A DNA stretch of 64,000 nt. Origin: Tubulanus polymorphus. Lineage: Eukaryota; Nemertea; Palaeonemertea; Tubulaniformes; Tubulanidae. The translations under genes were made by a program, and so were the position numbers. Within the stretch, counting starts at the first letter, position 1, and every line of letters begins with the position of its first letter. Positions 1 to 13,000 of the stretch are shown in pieces. Under the pieces are notes generated by a model. The model did no database searches. It saw nothing but the letters and a program-made list of their open reading frames with translations, and was not told where the DNA came from. The stretch lies in assembly GCF_964204645.1 (NCBI RefSeq), contig NC_134025.1, positions 4,283,001 through 4,347,000 of the forward strand, written 5' to 3'.

Positions 1-130
1 TAGACCCCTGCCCGCCATCTAGGCCAGCAGGACACTAAACCTTCGAATTGCTCTCGGACCCCACTCTTTATATTTTTTCTTTTTTTTGAGTCGAGGTAGG
101 GACTCTTTTCATGTTCTTTCTTTTTCTTAT

Positions 131-175
<45 letters not shown>

Positions 176-889
176 CTTGCTATGTATCAGTAGCACCCAG
201 CAGTAAGTGTATATATATATAGGAAATATAGTAATTGAACTGGGTTTAAATCCATCTCAATCAGTGCTTTTAAAACCAGTAGTAAAAGGCAGCAGTTCAC
301 TATAGTCGATCACAATCATATCATTGTTTGATGATATTGTTTAATTGCAGTGACATTTGTTCCATGAAACAAGTTTCAATTTCTAAATGAATTGATGAAT
401 TCAATTCTAAATAGCATCATTCTCCATGTACCTCATATAGAGATTTTGGAATGGTAAGCGCGGGAAGGAGGTAAAGAAGGTAATGCCAGTCTGGACCGGA
501 CCACTTTCTCTGAATCACATTAGCCTACCCCAACATCACCCAGGCTGTACTGTCCTATCACCATCCATGTCACCATTTCCAGACATATATACCAGACGAA
601 ATAAGACAAAAACAGAATTCTATCTGGAGATTTCTATCTAAAGAAGTTATTGGGGGGGGGGGGAACTTTCTCCTGGTGAGTGAAACGCTAAGAGCATCAC
701 TCACCATTGTTCAAAGCACAAACTGTGGCTCCATCTATTACCCCCTACGTAATCAATGACTCATGAAATGAGTCCGACTCTAATCAAATAATCCTAGGTC
801 AACTGGATCATACGGATCAGACCTGAATCCATTTTTCCAAATTTGCCACTCAGTCTTTTTGATTTTTGGTTCTAACTGATTTTGCTTCT
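1..889. other. intergenic, no gene seen
   Basis: No coding exon is recognisable. A CT dinucleotide run lies at about 132-176, and a run of 12 G lies at 652-663. The rest is unremarkable AT-rich sequence. Confidence 0.7.
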
Positions 890-1150
890 AACAATAATCT
901 AACAGCCTAAGACCAGTCTACGCTCATTTTGGTTCTATAGCCAATCTAACAACTTAAGACCAGTCTAAACTCATTTTGGTTCAATAGCCAATCTAACAAC
1001 AACTTAAGACCAGTCTAAACTCATTTTGGTTCTATAGCCAATCTTACAACTTAAGACCAGGCTAAGACCATTTAAGCTCTTTAGCTAATCTTACAACTTA
1101 AGATTAGGCAAAGACCATTTAAGTTCTTTAGCCAATCTAACAAGACTGGT
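890..1150. repeat. tandem repeat, about 45-50 bp unit, about 5 copies
   Basis: Successive copies of a unit containing 'agccaatctaacaactta', 'agaccagtctaaactc' and 'attttggttctat' follow each other. The last two copies are diverged ('agaccatttaag'). There is no protein-coding signal. Confidence 0.85.
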
Positions 1151-1738
1151 CTAACGATTTTAAAAGCCCATTTTCTTAGGTATAACTCAAAAAATAATTT
1201 TCCAAATTTGCCACTTGGACACTTGACATGGATAAATTCTACTGAATTCACCCTCACCTCAACAACACCAAACATCCTGACCCCGCATTACCCAAACTTA
1301 CACTTTCATATTCCTCTAACTGTACCTTTAGCCTTAACACTCTACACACACCGCCCCCTACCTTATACATACCATACCAACATCACTACTACACATCCTC
1401 ACTCGCCAGGGTCTGGTTGCCTACCGCTGAAACTCACAAACACTGATCAAACTTGCAACTGCGTGGCTCATGCCAGTCGCTAGGTCCATAGCGCGTACAT
1501 CGACAGCAACTGAGATGTGTTATCTAGCAAATATTCTCAAGGGGATCTTAAGTCATGTGACTCATTGCTTTGTTTTAGTCAGTTACAACCATGTGTTTTT
1601 GATTATAGAGTGTTCACATCGCCGGATATGACAGTAACTGAGTATAACTAGTTGCTCCAAAGTTGAACATGGGCAACTGGCTAGAACTGGAGATAGATGG
1701 ACACTAGTCACTGTGTCAATGTAGGCTAGGCTTTAGAC
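1151..1738. other. intergenic, no gene seen
   Basis: A C/A-rich low-complexity stretch at 1250-1400 produces a spurious open frame rich in Thr, Pro and His. A similar composition recurs at about 2640-2870. Confidence 0.6.
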
Positions 1739-2190
1739 CACTGCCGGAGGTCGGGCGGGTGGAGAGTGGGTTGCCGTGTGGGCAGACAGGTCACTGCCGG
1801 AGGTCGGGCGGGTGGAGAGTGGGTGGGTTGCCATGTGGGCAGACAGGTCACTGCCAGGGGTCGGGCGGGTGGAGAGTGGGTGGGTTGTCGTGTGGGCAGA
1901 CAGGTCACTGCCAGGGGTCGGGTGGGTGGAGAGTGGGTGGGTTGTCGTGTGGGCAGACAGGTCACTGCCAGGGGTCGGGTGGGTGGAGAGTGGGTGGGTT
2001 GCCGTGTGGGCAGACAGGTCACTGCCAGGGGTCGGGCGGGTGGAGAGTGGGTGTGTTGCCGTGAGGGCACACAGGTCACTGCCAGGGGTCGGGCTGGTGG
2101 AGAGTGGGTGGGTTGCCATGTGGGCAGACAAGTCACTGCCAGGGGTCGGGCAGGTGGAGAATGGGTGGGTTGCCGTGTGGGCAGAGACAA
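1739..2190. repeat. 57-bp minisatellite, 8 units
   Basis: Units start at 1739 (short, 53 bp), 1792, 1849, 1906, 1963, 2020, 2077 and 2134. Each contains 'cactgccaggggtcggg', 'ggtggagagtgggtggg' and 'tgtgggcagacaggt'. The last copy carries a small insertion. The 57-bp period is 19 codons, so several frames stay open on both strands. This is the source of the repeat-like ORFs here, which are not genes. The array is GC- and G-rich against an AT-rich background. Confidence 0.95.
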
Positions 2191-2431
2191 GTCAGAGCCA
2201 GGTCACATGATTAGACATTGACACTTGACCTGTGGAGGAACTCAGACAAAGACAATGATTTCCTGTGATGTTGTTTTCCCGATCCGGAACTCCGTATTCT
2301 CCGGTGCTGACATCAACTTATCCTTTATCAAAGTTTATTGAAGGATATTCGCCAACAGTAAAACATGTGACTGGCATCACTGGTAGTCGATAAGAGGGTC
2401 CAACAAGAAAATGTAGGCCTATATTTCCATA

Positions 2432-2532
2432 ATTCTCATTGGCCGGATAATTCCTCTGTTATCATTGGCTGGATAATCCCTCTGTTTTCATTGGCTGGAA
2501 AATTCCTCTGTTTTCATTGGCTGGTTATTCCT
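2432..2532. repeat. 27-bp tandem repeat, 4 units, with inverted CCAAT
   Basis: Four copies of 'tcattggctggataattcct' followed by 'ctgttt' run head-to-tail with small differences. Each carries ATTGG, an inverted CCAAT box. Upstream of no recognised gene. Confidence 0.8.
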
Positions 2533-3469
2533 TGTATTACAATAGACCGATGGATAAAGTTGCAGTCAGCGTTTGTGTCGTCGTGAGCTTCAACAGGAAG
2601 CAACCCGAGCCATGGTGAGTGAGATGCTCTGTACCGCCATCTACCAGCAACCTTTCAATCCATTATCATACACCCTCCGAACATACACACCGTACACTAC
2701 CACATACATCACTTACCCCCAAACAGTTCTATATCATACTGATTATCAAATCCAACCACATCAAATAACCCTGCATCACCCAACCGACCTTACCTCATCA
2801 CATTACCCTATCCTACCCTAACTGTCACCTACACCATACCCTGTCCCATTCCATACCCAAACCTCATACCACTCATTCCCTCTATGATTGAATAGAAGTA
2901 GAAATGTTGCGATGTTGTAGTTACACGGATGAGAATGATTCTCATCGCTAATGAAGATGAGAGAACAAACATTCTTAAAACTGAGGAGGAATAAGTGAAT
3001 AAATGACTGCAGTGTTACACAGTCAATGTTACATGTACATCAGTTATAACTCTATTAGACTGAAACAATGAGTGAAACTTCTACAGTTACAATCTGACAC
3101 AAATCAAACTGCGTCAGAAAACATTTTACAACTTTCTATTTTTCTATCACTTTGGTTTCAGATGTGCTTCATACGTATTCATAAATAGAATGTGTTATCA
3201 TTATTTCAGTTGTTACGATAAGGTTGATTCAGTGGTCGCTGTAAGGAACTCTGATCTATAGCTGTGTGTGAAGTGAGCTGAAGATGGATACAGATACTTG
3301 CTGGAGACAAATTCAATAACCGTTATAATGAATCTACATTTTGTTTTAGTCTGTTAGGAAATAAACTAAATTCTGGTCCTGAACATCTTCAACTCCTCCA
3401 TCAATAAGTGGTATGAATGAAGACGTAATTCTAAAACTACTTATCTTATCTCTCCTGTGATTCATTCAG
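2533..3469. other. intergenic, no gene seen
   Basis: C/A-rich low-complexity sequence lies at about 2640-2870. Nothing coding was found in the remainder. Confidence 0.6.
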
Positions 3470-3551
3470 CTGCTCCTATGATACTCCTACTGCTCCTACG
3501 ATACTCCTGATGCTCATATGATACTCCTGCTGCTCCTACGATACTCCTACA
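3470..3551. repeat. 18-bp tandem repeat, about 4.5 units
   Basis: Head-to-tail copies of 'ctgctcctacgatactcc' with single-base variants. Confidence 0.85.
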
Positions 3552-4849
3552 GCATTGCTCTTGACTCAATCTTATTTCATACCACAGTAAACAGGAATTA
3601 TACCTGAAATAAAGAATATTAGATTTCAATGTGGTATCTGTTGATTGTAGACTATTCACAGATATCAGTTACACAATTGAATGAATGAGACAAACCTCTT
3701 CTAAAAGATGATTAATAGATCTCAACCTAGTTACAGTCAGTGACGGGGGGGGGGGGGGAGGGGGCAGTTTATATTGTTGTTTTTAACTGATTCGAACTGA
3801 CCGTTGAAGGAAGGATCGATTGATGAAATCTGTTGTTTGTAACAATAAGAAAAGGGATTGTACTTATGACTGGTAATATTCATCACAATATAATCTGTAA
3901 AAAGTAATAACAATGTTTTAGTTAATAATCACAACTAGGTTACTGTTACTGTTACTGTCGAAGACATCGATCTTCAAAAACAACAACTTGAAACTTTTAG
4001 CGGATTGATTGCATTTGCTGTTTCATATTATTTGTTTTGAACAAGCAGGTCACATGTAACTAATTCAACAGTTTGATCTAAGTGTGTTTGAATAATTATT
4101 GTAGGATCACTCGGACATTTTCTCCCTCCTCTACGTGACGTACAGAGCACAGCATAGCACAGCACAGGTCAGTCACTGAGTCAGCAGAGGCGAGGACGTG
4201 CGGACCACCGAACCGTGACGACACACGTGACCTACCTCAAATACGACTTAGAATATTGTTTGGCGGCGGGTCTCAGGTCAGTTCTAGAGACAGTGTTTAT
4301 TGTACCTGCATCTCAGGGGTTTATACCGAACTGTTAACATAAGACATAGATATAATTCGAGGATAAAAAACTGGAAAAATTCCAAGTCTTACCAAATTTC
4401 AATATGGCGGGTCACGACTCCACACCGGAAGTGAGGACTCGCGGATTTGTGCGTTAGTCTGAGCTGTATAGGGGCAGCACTTAACGGTTAAGATTTCAAA
4501 CGATGTGTTCTCGTCACTCAAGGTCAATGGACCCGGAAATAAATTCAAATCTACTTTCAAGTTCCATATTTTTTTATTTTGACACGATGGAGCCCTAAAT
4601 TCTCTTGACAGCGATGGTTTTACATAGCATGTAAATATGCCCCTAAATATGTTTCTGATTGACGAATCGTTTCACTGTTTCAAGATCCAAAATCGTCCAG
4701 TTGTTATTGGACATTAACAACAATTCCAGACTGTGTTTGGGGCCTCTGCCTCTGCCCTGGAAGTTGGCATTTCTTTGTTTTGTTGGACGTTGTTGAGTCC
4801 GGCGTTAAATGTGATCAAATTTAAAAAGATGAGCCGTCATTCATTTCAG
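3552..4849. other. intergenic; probable upstream region of HAP2
   Basis: Contains a run of 14 G at 3745-3758 and a GC-richer stretch at about 4120-4280 with TGACGTAC and CACGTGAC elements. This could be the HAP2 promoter or 5' exon region. No initiating HAP2 exon could be assigned. Confidence 0.4.
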
Positions 4850-7800
4850 ATTTTTTATTTACCTCTTTGTCTGCCTTCACGTGTTATTCATACGTAGCAA
4901 GTTTGTGATTAGTGACAATAATGAGCTGAAAACGCGTATGAGAGTAACAGCTGATTTGATGCCGTGTCACATGCCAGAAAATTATACATTTTCAATGAAA
5001 ACATGTGTACAAAAACTACAAGTGACTGTGAATATTCTCAATCGTGGACAGGTATCACTTGATTTAAGTCATAAGATGTGATGCAACTCTTCTGCCATCT
5101 CATATTGTCATAGTACTCATAGATTGATTTCTCATTCAGATTGTGGATAATGATCATTATATCAAAATAGACAAAGTACACGATCGGCAGTTTCATGAAG
5201 ATGTGATGCTGTATGAACCAGTTGTAATCAAAGTTCATCAACAACCTGTTTCATTTATCTATCCATTTTTCCACCAGTATGTAAGTACATGTGGTTAATC
5301 GTTGCCTAGACCAACTCAAACGGCTAACATCTGACAATGTTTGGACGTACCTCGTATCTTTTACAGAATGTGAATAATAAACCGTATGAAATGATTATCA
5401 CTAAAGACAATCTTCAGGGATATTTGGGTTGTAATGACAACACGCTTCCGCATCTTTGTGCATTTAAAGACCCAGAGAAAAAGGTACCTTGAAGCCAAAT
5501 TATCCCTTATGGTAAAAACATTGATTTGTAATACATCTCTTTGCTGACACAGGGTTTTTGTTGTCCGTGTTCTACTGATATATACCACACGCGAGGAGGG
5601 CAAGATTGTAAGAATTTAGAAACACCTGATGGTTTGGATGATTCATATCACGCCAGTGCTCATTGCCTCAAATTCCATCCAGTTTGGTTAGTTCAAACTC
5701 TCTCACGAAAGAACGAAATACCATGCACTTTCGTTTTGTTTGAAATTATCGATGAATTTAGATTTTTGTTTTTTACAGGTATTCGGTGCATGACCTACAA
5801 AATCCTTACCTTGAACATAACATCAAACTACATGCGTACACAATAAATTCACTAAGTGACAAGTGGGTGTCTCTTAACGCTAATTTAGATATATTGGTCG
5901 GCGCACAGAATGTTGATGTAACTGATATTACAAATCAGGTAGTTTTATATCTTTTCATTTCATGGATGAACTGCCTTTGATATTTTGAGAATTATACTTA
6001 TTTCAATTCATCCAATTGCCTTATGATGATCATAATATAAAAAGATAAACCCAATTTTAGTACAACGTCTAATGAATATCTTTCTTTCAGGTTCTTGTTA
6101 GTTACACTGGATTCTCATTCAGTCCAGAGTTGCTACCGATAAATCACATCAGAAAATATTTACTTATTCCGGAATTGAACCCTGAGGTTCCCCTTGATGA
6201 AGACCCACTTCAAATGAAAGTCAGTTTCCCTAATGTGGATGAATAAATACCAGGGTATATTAAATACTAAACAATAAACATGATATGTGAATTTTTTTTT
6301 CAGGGAGGGCCAGGAGAATATTTAGTGTTAGACAAAGATTTATTTTCATTCTCTGGTGATCAATGTAATGCTATAGGCGTTTCACACTCTGCATTTGTAA
6401 ACCAGAATCAATCATGTCTCCATTCTGCACAGAGGTATTTAGTAGATGTAGTTCTTTTCCAATCTTCATCGTGAAACTATAACAAAAAGATTTATTTGCA
6501 AAATCTATGATTTTTCCCCAGCTGTCTCCATAATCAGCCAATGGATTATTGGCTCGAAGATGTAGAAAATACGATCTTAAAACAGAAAGGGCAGTATTTT
6601 TTGAAGAACTTTGGAAACCTGACAGCCGATCCTATCAGAATGCATTCATTAACAAGACAGACATTTTTGGCGATGAAATATTTAGGTGAACACAAAAGTC
6701 AATTACGAATAGAAATAAATGCAGATAGAATACTAGCTTTACATCGAGGGTAAGTATCAATTTCAATCGTTTACATGTCATATGAAGTGTGTTGGGATAA
6801 ATCTAAGATAATAGGATCAATTTCAGACTTCACGGACAAATAACATCGGTGACTATTGCACCAAAACTGAACTCTACACAGTTTACAGTTGATATAATGA
6901 ATCGTGGATTAGTGTCTTCAACGTTTATTGTTCGTTTGAGTCATTGTACAAATGATATCAATATTAGCGAAGAGCATGTATCTCATGTCCAACCACAGAA
7001 ATCTACACCTTATATTCTAACACTGACAGAATCAACACTGGATAAGACTGATGTTCATTGCAGCGGTAAGACATCATATTGATGTTTTTGGTCTTTTGTT
7101 AATTGTAGAGTATTTCCTTTAATTGTTTGTTTCATTTTGAAGTGTTTCTGTTAAATCATGATAGAAGAATAATAGCTGAACGTCATATACGTTTTATACC
7201 TGGTGAGATGTGTATATGTGATGGATTCTGCGCTTGTAAGGTAATGCTCGTGTTTCCTTTTACATGTATCACTAAATGCATCAATAAGTACATCCTTAAT
7301 CCGTAATCAAATTTCCATTGTCAGTGTCTGAATGAAGACATGGTGTGCACACAACTCGCAATGGATAAATATCATCTAGCTGGATTTAGAGGACCAATGC
7401 CTAACCTAATATTGCCAGAAACTGGTGTTAATCCTGCAGTTTTCCTTGCATGCTTGCTTTTGGTTGTCCTATGGTTTGGTAAGTTCATGATTCTATTACT
7501 CAGCCAAGTTGACTCACGTGAATATTTTTATGCACGTTAAGAAATTTTCAGGCATCGTAAAAGCTGTGATTGGTGCAGCAGTTTCAACCAGAGTAGCTCG
7601 TATTGGTTTAGGACTGATTTCTAAGTCTCGTAAACTACAACACTACTATGAAGAGGAACTTCTGTATGTGCCAGTAATGTATGATGATGAAGGCGAAGCT
7701 ATTCATCCAATCAGGTACAAAATCAAACTTCAATCTCATAATTTGTTATATTACCTATATTTGTACCTCTGTTTCATTATTTTCAGTAAGGAGAGAGCAT

Positions 7801-9169
7801 GGAAGCTATCACGCCTGCAGGAAGTTTGGCTAAATGTTATATTTTTCTTCTATTTGCCATTCCATCCATTTCATTACTTAGTCCACCTAGTAAAACACTG
7901 GTGGCAGAAACGTGAAACTGAAAAAACTTCGAAGGTAATTTTCATACCGAGTGCATTATTGCACGAAAGACTATAATTGCAATATATTTCACAATATAAT
8001 TCAAAGGTAATCACCCCGAAGAACAGTCACCCAGAATTGCGAATTAAGGCAAAAATTCCTGTTGAATTGACACCATTTCAAGCACTCATAACAAAACGTT
8101 TGTCACCGATGGATAAAGACGAAGTGAAGAAGAAATACAGAAAACATTTATCGCAATTGAGGGTAATTAGAGTTAGACTGCTTCATAGTTGTAGGATAAG
8201 ATATTGAAGTGTATGAAATGAAGCAATTAATATACTAGTATTTGTAATACAGACAGAAATGAGTGAGGAACGACCCGATGAACTGGAAACACTTGCAGAA
8301 AAACCAGCAACTTCAAATGTGAATCTCTTATCATCAGGTAAATTAAACACATTACTGTACACAATAAACAGCTATAACTATTATAGAGTATTTATTGACT
8401 TGTATGTCACAATGTTAATCATAATCATATATTTTCAGGATCAGATACAGATGGAAAAACAAAAGATGATAAAAGAAGGAAGAGAAAGAAGAAATCACCT
8501 CCACAATCAAAATCGAGTAGCAATTCTAGTTTAGGTGAGAAAATGGATCAAAATACAGACAGGCAACCATTGCACTAATGATTGCATACAGACAATACTG
8601 CGTATCATTTATCATCCGAGTATGACTGTAAAATCTACTAAATATTTCAGAGCAATTGATTCCTACGAGGAGAACTAGATCTTCATACGACGAACTCAAT
8701 AAGATAGTCGAACAAAAGAAATTAATCTATTACAATTTTACTCAGCCAAGTGCCTATTTACAGGTAAATAAATCCTGTACATCGCTCTCGAGTCATTGCG
8801 TATAAACACCTCAGTATTCCCTTATAGATTTGTGTTTCAAATTCAGGGTTGTGGACAAACTTTTAGTTTATGTGGATGTCTGAGAAGAGCAGGAGCAGCG
8901 TATCAGTTTGATCTAGACATAAATGTATTACAGGTATTGATTAAGGTTTGATTGACACAGTAATGATTGCTAGTGTTCAATGTGTTAATGCTCTAATGGT
9001 CTCTTTTCAGATTTATAAGAATGTTGACGGAGAGAGAACGGAATTAGAACAGACACTTCCAATCAACCCAGACGATTTTTTACAAACTATGGCAGCGGAA
9101 GATGTCATGCGTCATGTGACTTTGCAACCTTTATATCCATGTCTGAATAAAGTATTATTGTTACGATGA
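4850..9169 (+). CDS. HAP2: HAP2/GCS1 gamete-fusion protein, start exon not resolved
   Basis: Single-pass gamete membrane protein that merges gamete membranes (known family role). Nineteen exons join in phase: 4850-5051, 5140-5280, 5367-5483, 5553-5686, 5779-5938, 6091-6219, 6304-6434, 6522-6749, 6827-7065, 7143-7240, 7325-7478, 7552-7714, 7787-7934, 8007-8162, 8253-8337, 8439-8534, 8651-8763, 8847-8933, 9011-9169 (912 residues). Family marks in order: CCPC near residue 155, HCLKFHPVWYSVHD near 190, CNAIGVSHSAF near 315, SCLHNQP at an exon junction near 337, and LRIEINAD near 400. A membrane segment (VFLACLLLVVLWF) ends near 577. About 335 residues of tail follow, long for the family and rich in Lys/Arg and Cys. 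The first visible exon opens with a signal-like hydrophobic stretch (FFIYLFVCLHVLF) but has no in-frame ATG and an in-frame stop upstream, so the start must be spliced in from an earlier exon. Family assignment is firm. Confidence 0.93.
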
Positions 9170-9452
9170 TGCTTTGATTCCAGCAAGTTGTATAAACAGC
9201 TAAATGAACTACTTCGCATAATAATGATCCTGGCTTTTTCAAACTGTGATATAGAGTTGACTAAGTAAAAAATTGATTATGTGCGAATACCAGTACAATG
9301 TATTTTGAAATGTACAAAGGCTATAGTTGTATTTGAAAGCTTTTAGAGTTCATTGTTTTAATTTGATGCATTTGATTTGTTGCTGCATCTTAAACATACG
9401 ATGTATATATGTTTATCAGCGCATGGAATGTTATTTTTTGTTAAAGTTTATA

Positions 9453-9458
9453 AATAAA
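9453..9458 (+). terminator. polyadenylation signal of HAP2
   Basis: AATAAA about 285 bp after the HAP2 stop codon, in T-rich sequence. It is the nearest plausible 3'-end signal on this strand. Confidence 0.55.
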
Positions 9459-9598
9459 TCTTTTCGTTATTTGAAAAAAATATTTAGATTTGTTCTTTTG
9501 TCATCAATCTGAAAAGCAGTCTACCTCCGAATAAAACACACATGGCAGGTTTTTGCCTTAAAATGGACGTAAGACGAGTTAAAAAATATTGCGAAATC

Positions 9599-9604
9599 TT
9601 TATT
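9599..9604 (-). terminator. polyadenylation signal of TDRD9
   Basis: TTTATT on the plus strand is AATAAA on the minus strand, about 410 bp after the TDRD9 stop. If used, the two convergent transcripts end about 100-150 bp apart. Confidence 0.45.
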
Positions 9605-10015
9605 GGAAAACCTTCCATAATGACAAAATAGTACACGTACAAACCTAGGAATACAGCATCATTTCTAAAATCTCTGATAAATTCTGAACGTAATTCTTTC
9701 ACATATCTTTTTGGCTGACTAAGACTATAGATATACATTGTATAGTAGGAGGAATAATATAAATGAATTACCAGTTAGACATGATCAGGAGACTTCAAAC
9801 AAGTTGATATACATCTCATAGAATAGCTGACTAGCAAAATGAAATATGAACGCATATATATAAACTATTGAATAACACTTGATTAATTTCAACCCATGGA
9901 GAAAAATAATGTCTGTATTTTCTATAAAAAAATTTCATGAACCTACTTACATCATGAACAAATAAACAACTGTATTGTATCTATGTCGGAGAAATGTCAC
10001 ACAAACCTCCAGTCC

Positions 10016-13000
10016 TCAAATCAAATTTCTCTCTTTTACTTGATGATCGAGGGTATGCAGATGAATCATTAAGTCTCGAGGATGATAACATGTAACATTG
10101 CACAGTTCACAAACTATCGTTTCCTGTTCGGTTGATCTAAAAATATAAGATAATAATAACATAAACTTTTGCCTGAAATCTGTACTCCCTGTGATGAAAC
10201 GGTATTTGATCTAAATAAACTTGTTACAAGAGAGTTACGCAATTAACTTGTACACACCTGCCGGCTTTAGATCGTAACAGTTGCACATGTTCAATCATTC
10301 GTTTTTGATGATCAAATGGCGGTAGTTCAGGGGTATCGGGTTCTAGATTCAATACTGCACTATTGTGTAATTCAAGTAATACACGTGAATTAGCCGATTC
10401 ATCCGTAATACAATGCTCCAATACATCTTCATCTGGTATCTAAAAATACAGAAAAACATTGAACTCTTTCTATTCAAAACCAACGACTACTCAGAATATG
10501 TTGAACTGCTTACATGTCCCCACTGATATGGTCTTGTATATGGTGTTGGCTCAATATATTTCCTTTTTTTCTCCAATAAGCTATTATATCAGAAAAGAAG
10601 ACACATAGATGCATTAAAATGAATAGATTAACAATCTCATTATACAAAACTAAGTTGTACATACTTGATAATATTGCTTCGCACTTTTTTAGTAAGGAGA
10701 TCGATTGCGTCAGACGACCACTGAATGATAGGCTCTTGATGTCCAACAACGTAGTTGATTCCAATACGTACACCGTTAATCTAAAAAAAAATAATCCAAA
10801 CTGAATGAAACTTACGTAAAGAATGACTGAAGTTTTACTCGATTAGATCTTCATTGATTATCATACCTCGTTTATGTCATCTTGGTCAATTTCAACATCA
10901 AATGTGATCTCCATATCATGATCAGGAAGAGCTGAACCACCAGTTTCTGGATCAGCTCCAAGTCCACAAATTGCACCGATAAAACAAGTTTTCTCAGGAT
11001 TTCGTCTGCAAAGAGTATCATTGGTGTTTTAAAACTTAAAATCATGGATACAAACAGAGATTTCTATAGACTCATTAGAATACCTAATTTCCATAGTAGG
11101 TGAGAATATCATTGACATCAATGCAGGTAATCCTCTGATATTAGGCATGACTGTAGTATTTCGACAGATGAGTGTGTTTCCTGATGGATTCAATCCAACG
11201 TGTGCAGCAACCATTAACCTTTCGTGCGGATCTTGAGGTTCATCATCGATGCAAACAGAATTTACACTGTCTTGTTCTAGTCTTGTGACTCTAATTAAGC
11301 AAAGAATATATGAAATGTCAAAATCACTGGGTTTCATTTCAATTATTTTCAATGCCTTTATTGCGTCTTACCTAAATTTTCCCATGCATGTATATGAAGC
11401 GAAGCCGATCTCATATGGATTCCAAGGACCTGTTAACCTCACCTAAACATCATAGTTGATATATACGTGTTAACAAATGAACGTATACCTGATTCCTATA
11501 TTGGTATGTTAATATGTGTATTGTATATTCAATATCATTTATGGAACTACACATACCATTCCTTGCTTTTTACGTTTGATATTTTCATTCCCGATCTTTA
11601 ATTCCAGCCATTCGTCGTCTTGATCATCGGCATAGTTCAAATTGCTCGAATCTTTTTGTCTTTGTAGAAAACTTTGTTTCGACAAGAACGGTTCTTCGGC
11701 TTCTTCCGCCAGACGTTTTTTCTTCAATTCTTCGTTGATGTTTACTTCCCGTCCATCGGGTCTTCTCACAACTACTGTCACTCGTAACTTGTTGTTCATA
11801 ACTGAATAAACCTGTTTTGGAAAATTGGAATCGGTAGAATTGACGACGGACGTCGAGTTCTATAATACTTCACTATGTGGAATCTATTCATTACCTGAGC
11901 GATGACTCGAGTTTGACTCATGTAGACCTGTTCTTTAAAGAATTCGACAGCTTCTTTCGACCATTCTCCGTTGTTTGACCGGATACTTGACGGTCTCAGA
12001 CAAGCTAATTGACATTTTATAGCCTACAAATACAAGTACTACAGTATATACGAAATCTCACGCTTTCAAAGCTGGAACTGGAAACAAGTTAACAACAAAC
12101 CTGGAATGGCCATTCTGGCGTTAATAGAAAATCAGGGATGCTTGCCAATTCATTGATCCGTGCGGTACTTGTATTACCATAATCAACGAAAAATACCTAC
12201 AATGATACAATGATATATTCTCCAACCATCAGAAACAGATACTGTTACGTACATCTAAAATCAATGCATTACTTACAACAGCCAAATGGATCAGTTCTCT
12301 TGTACGTTCTTGCTCGATCTGTTTTAATTCTACTATCCGAGCTCGGTAATATCCCCTCACACCATCCTCTTCAAATGGAGCTAAACACAAAGTGCCAACA
12401 CCAATATTCTTCGGTGGTACCTGCCGATTTTAAAGTACCGTTTAAGAAATCTTTAAACATGGTTTTACTTGACAAGGCAACTAGATTGAGACATTTTATA
12501 TTTATTTCACTTACAGCATTTCCCTGAGCCATGTAGCTTTCAATAAGCTTCTGCATATCATCCAACTGTAGACTGTTGTCAAAATAGAATGCCCAAAAGT
12601 GACCGCAAGTGACAATCTGAAATATACACACAGTTATCTCGGTACAAGAAGACTGTTTAAGTTCATGCATCAAAGAAAAGATATATCTGATTCGATTTTC
12701 AGTTGTATAACTTACATGTGAAACAACAACTGGAACAGCAGTTATAGTAGGGCGTGGTAATGCTACCTGGTTATACGCACTATTGTTTACATTTACAGTT
12801 CGAATGCTGGAAAAAATGATTAAAATTAGGATCTACATAATGAATAAACGATCACTTCACATGAGATTATAATACATCATACTTTAACATACCGATTTGT
12901 TCTTAATCGACGTCCACCAATACTAGACGGACCACTAGCTGAATCTAATTGTTGTAAAGTCAGCGTTTCAAACCTCTGTCTGACCGCGTCGGGATCTAAC

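Noticed and set aside
1726-2221. Repetitive ORFs on both strands (151-154 codons)
   Set aside because: They are the 57-bp minisatellite read in several frames; 57 is divisible by 3, so no frame is closed.
4850-9169. Integrated viral class II glycoprotein
   Set aside because: HAP2 shares that fold, but many spliced introns and the specific gamete-fusogen signatures show a native animal gene.
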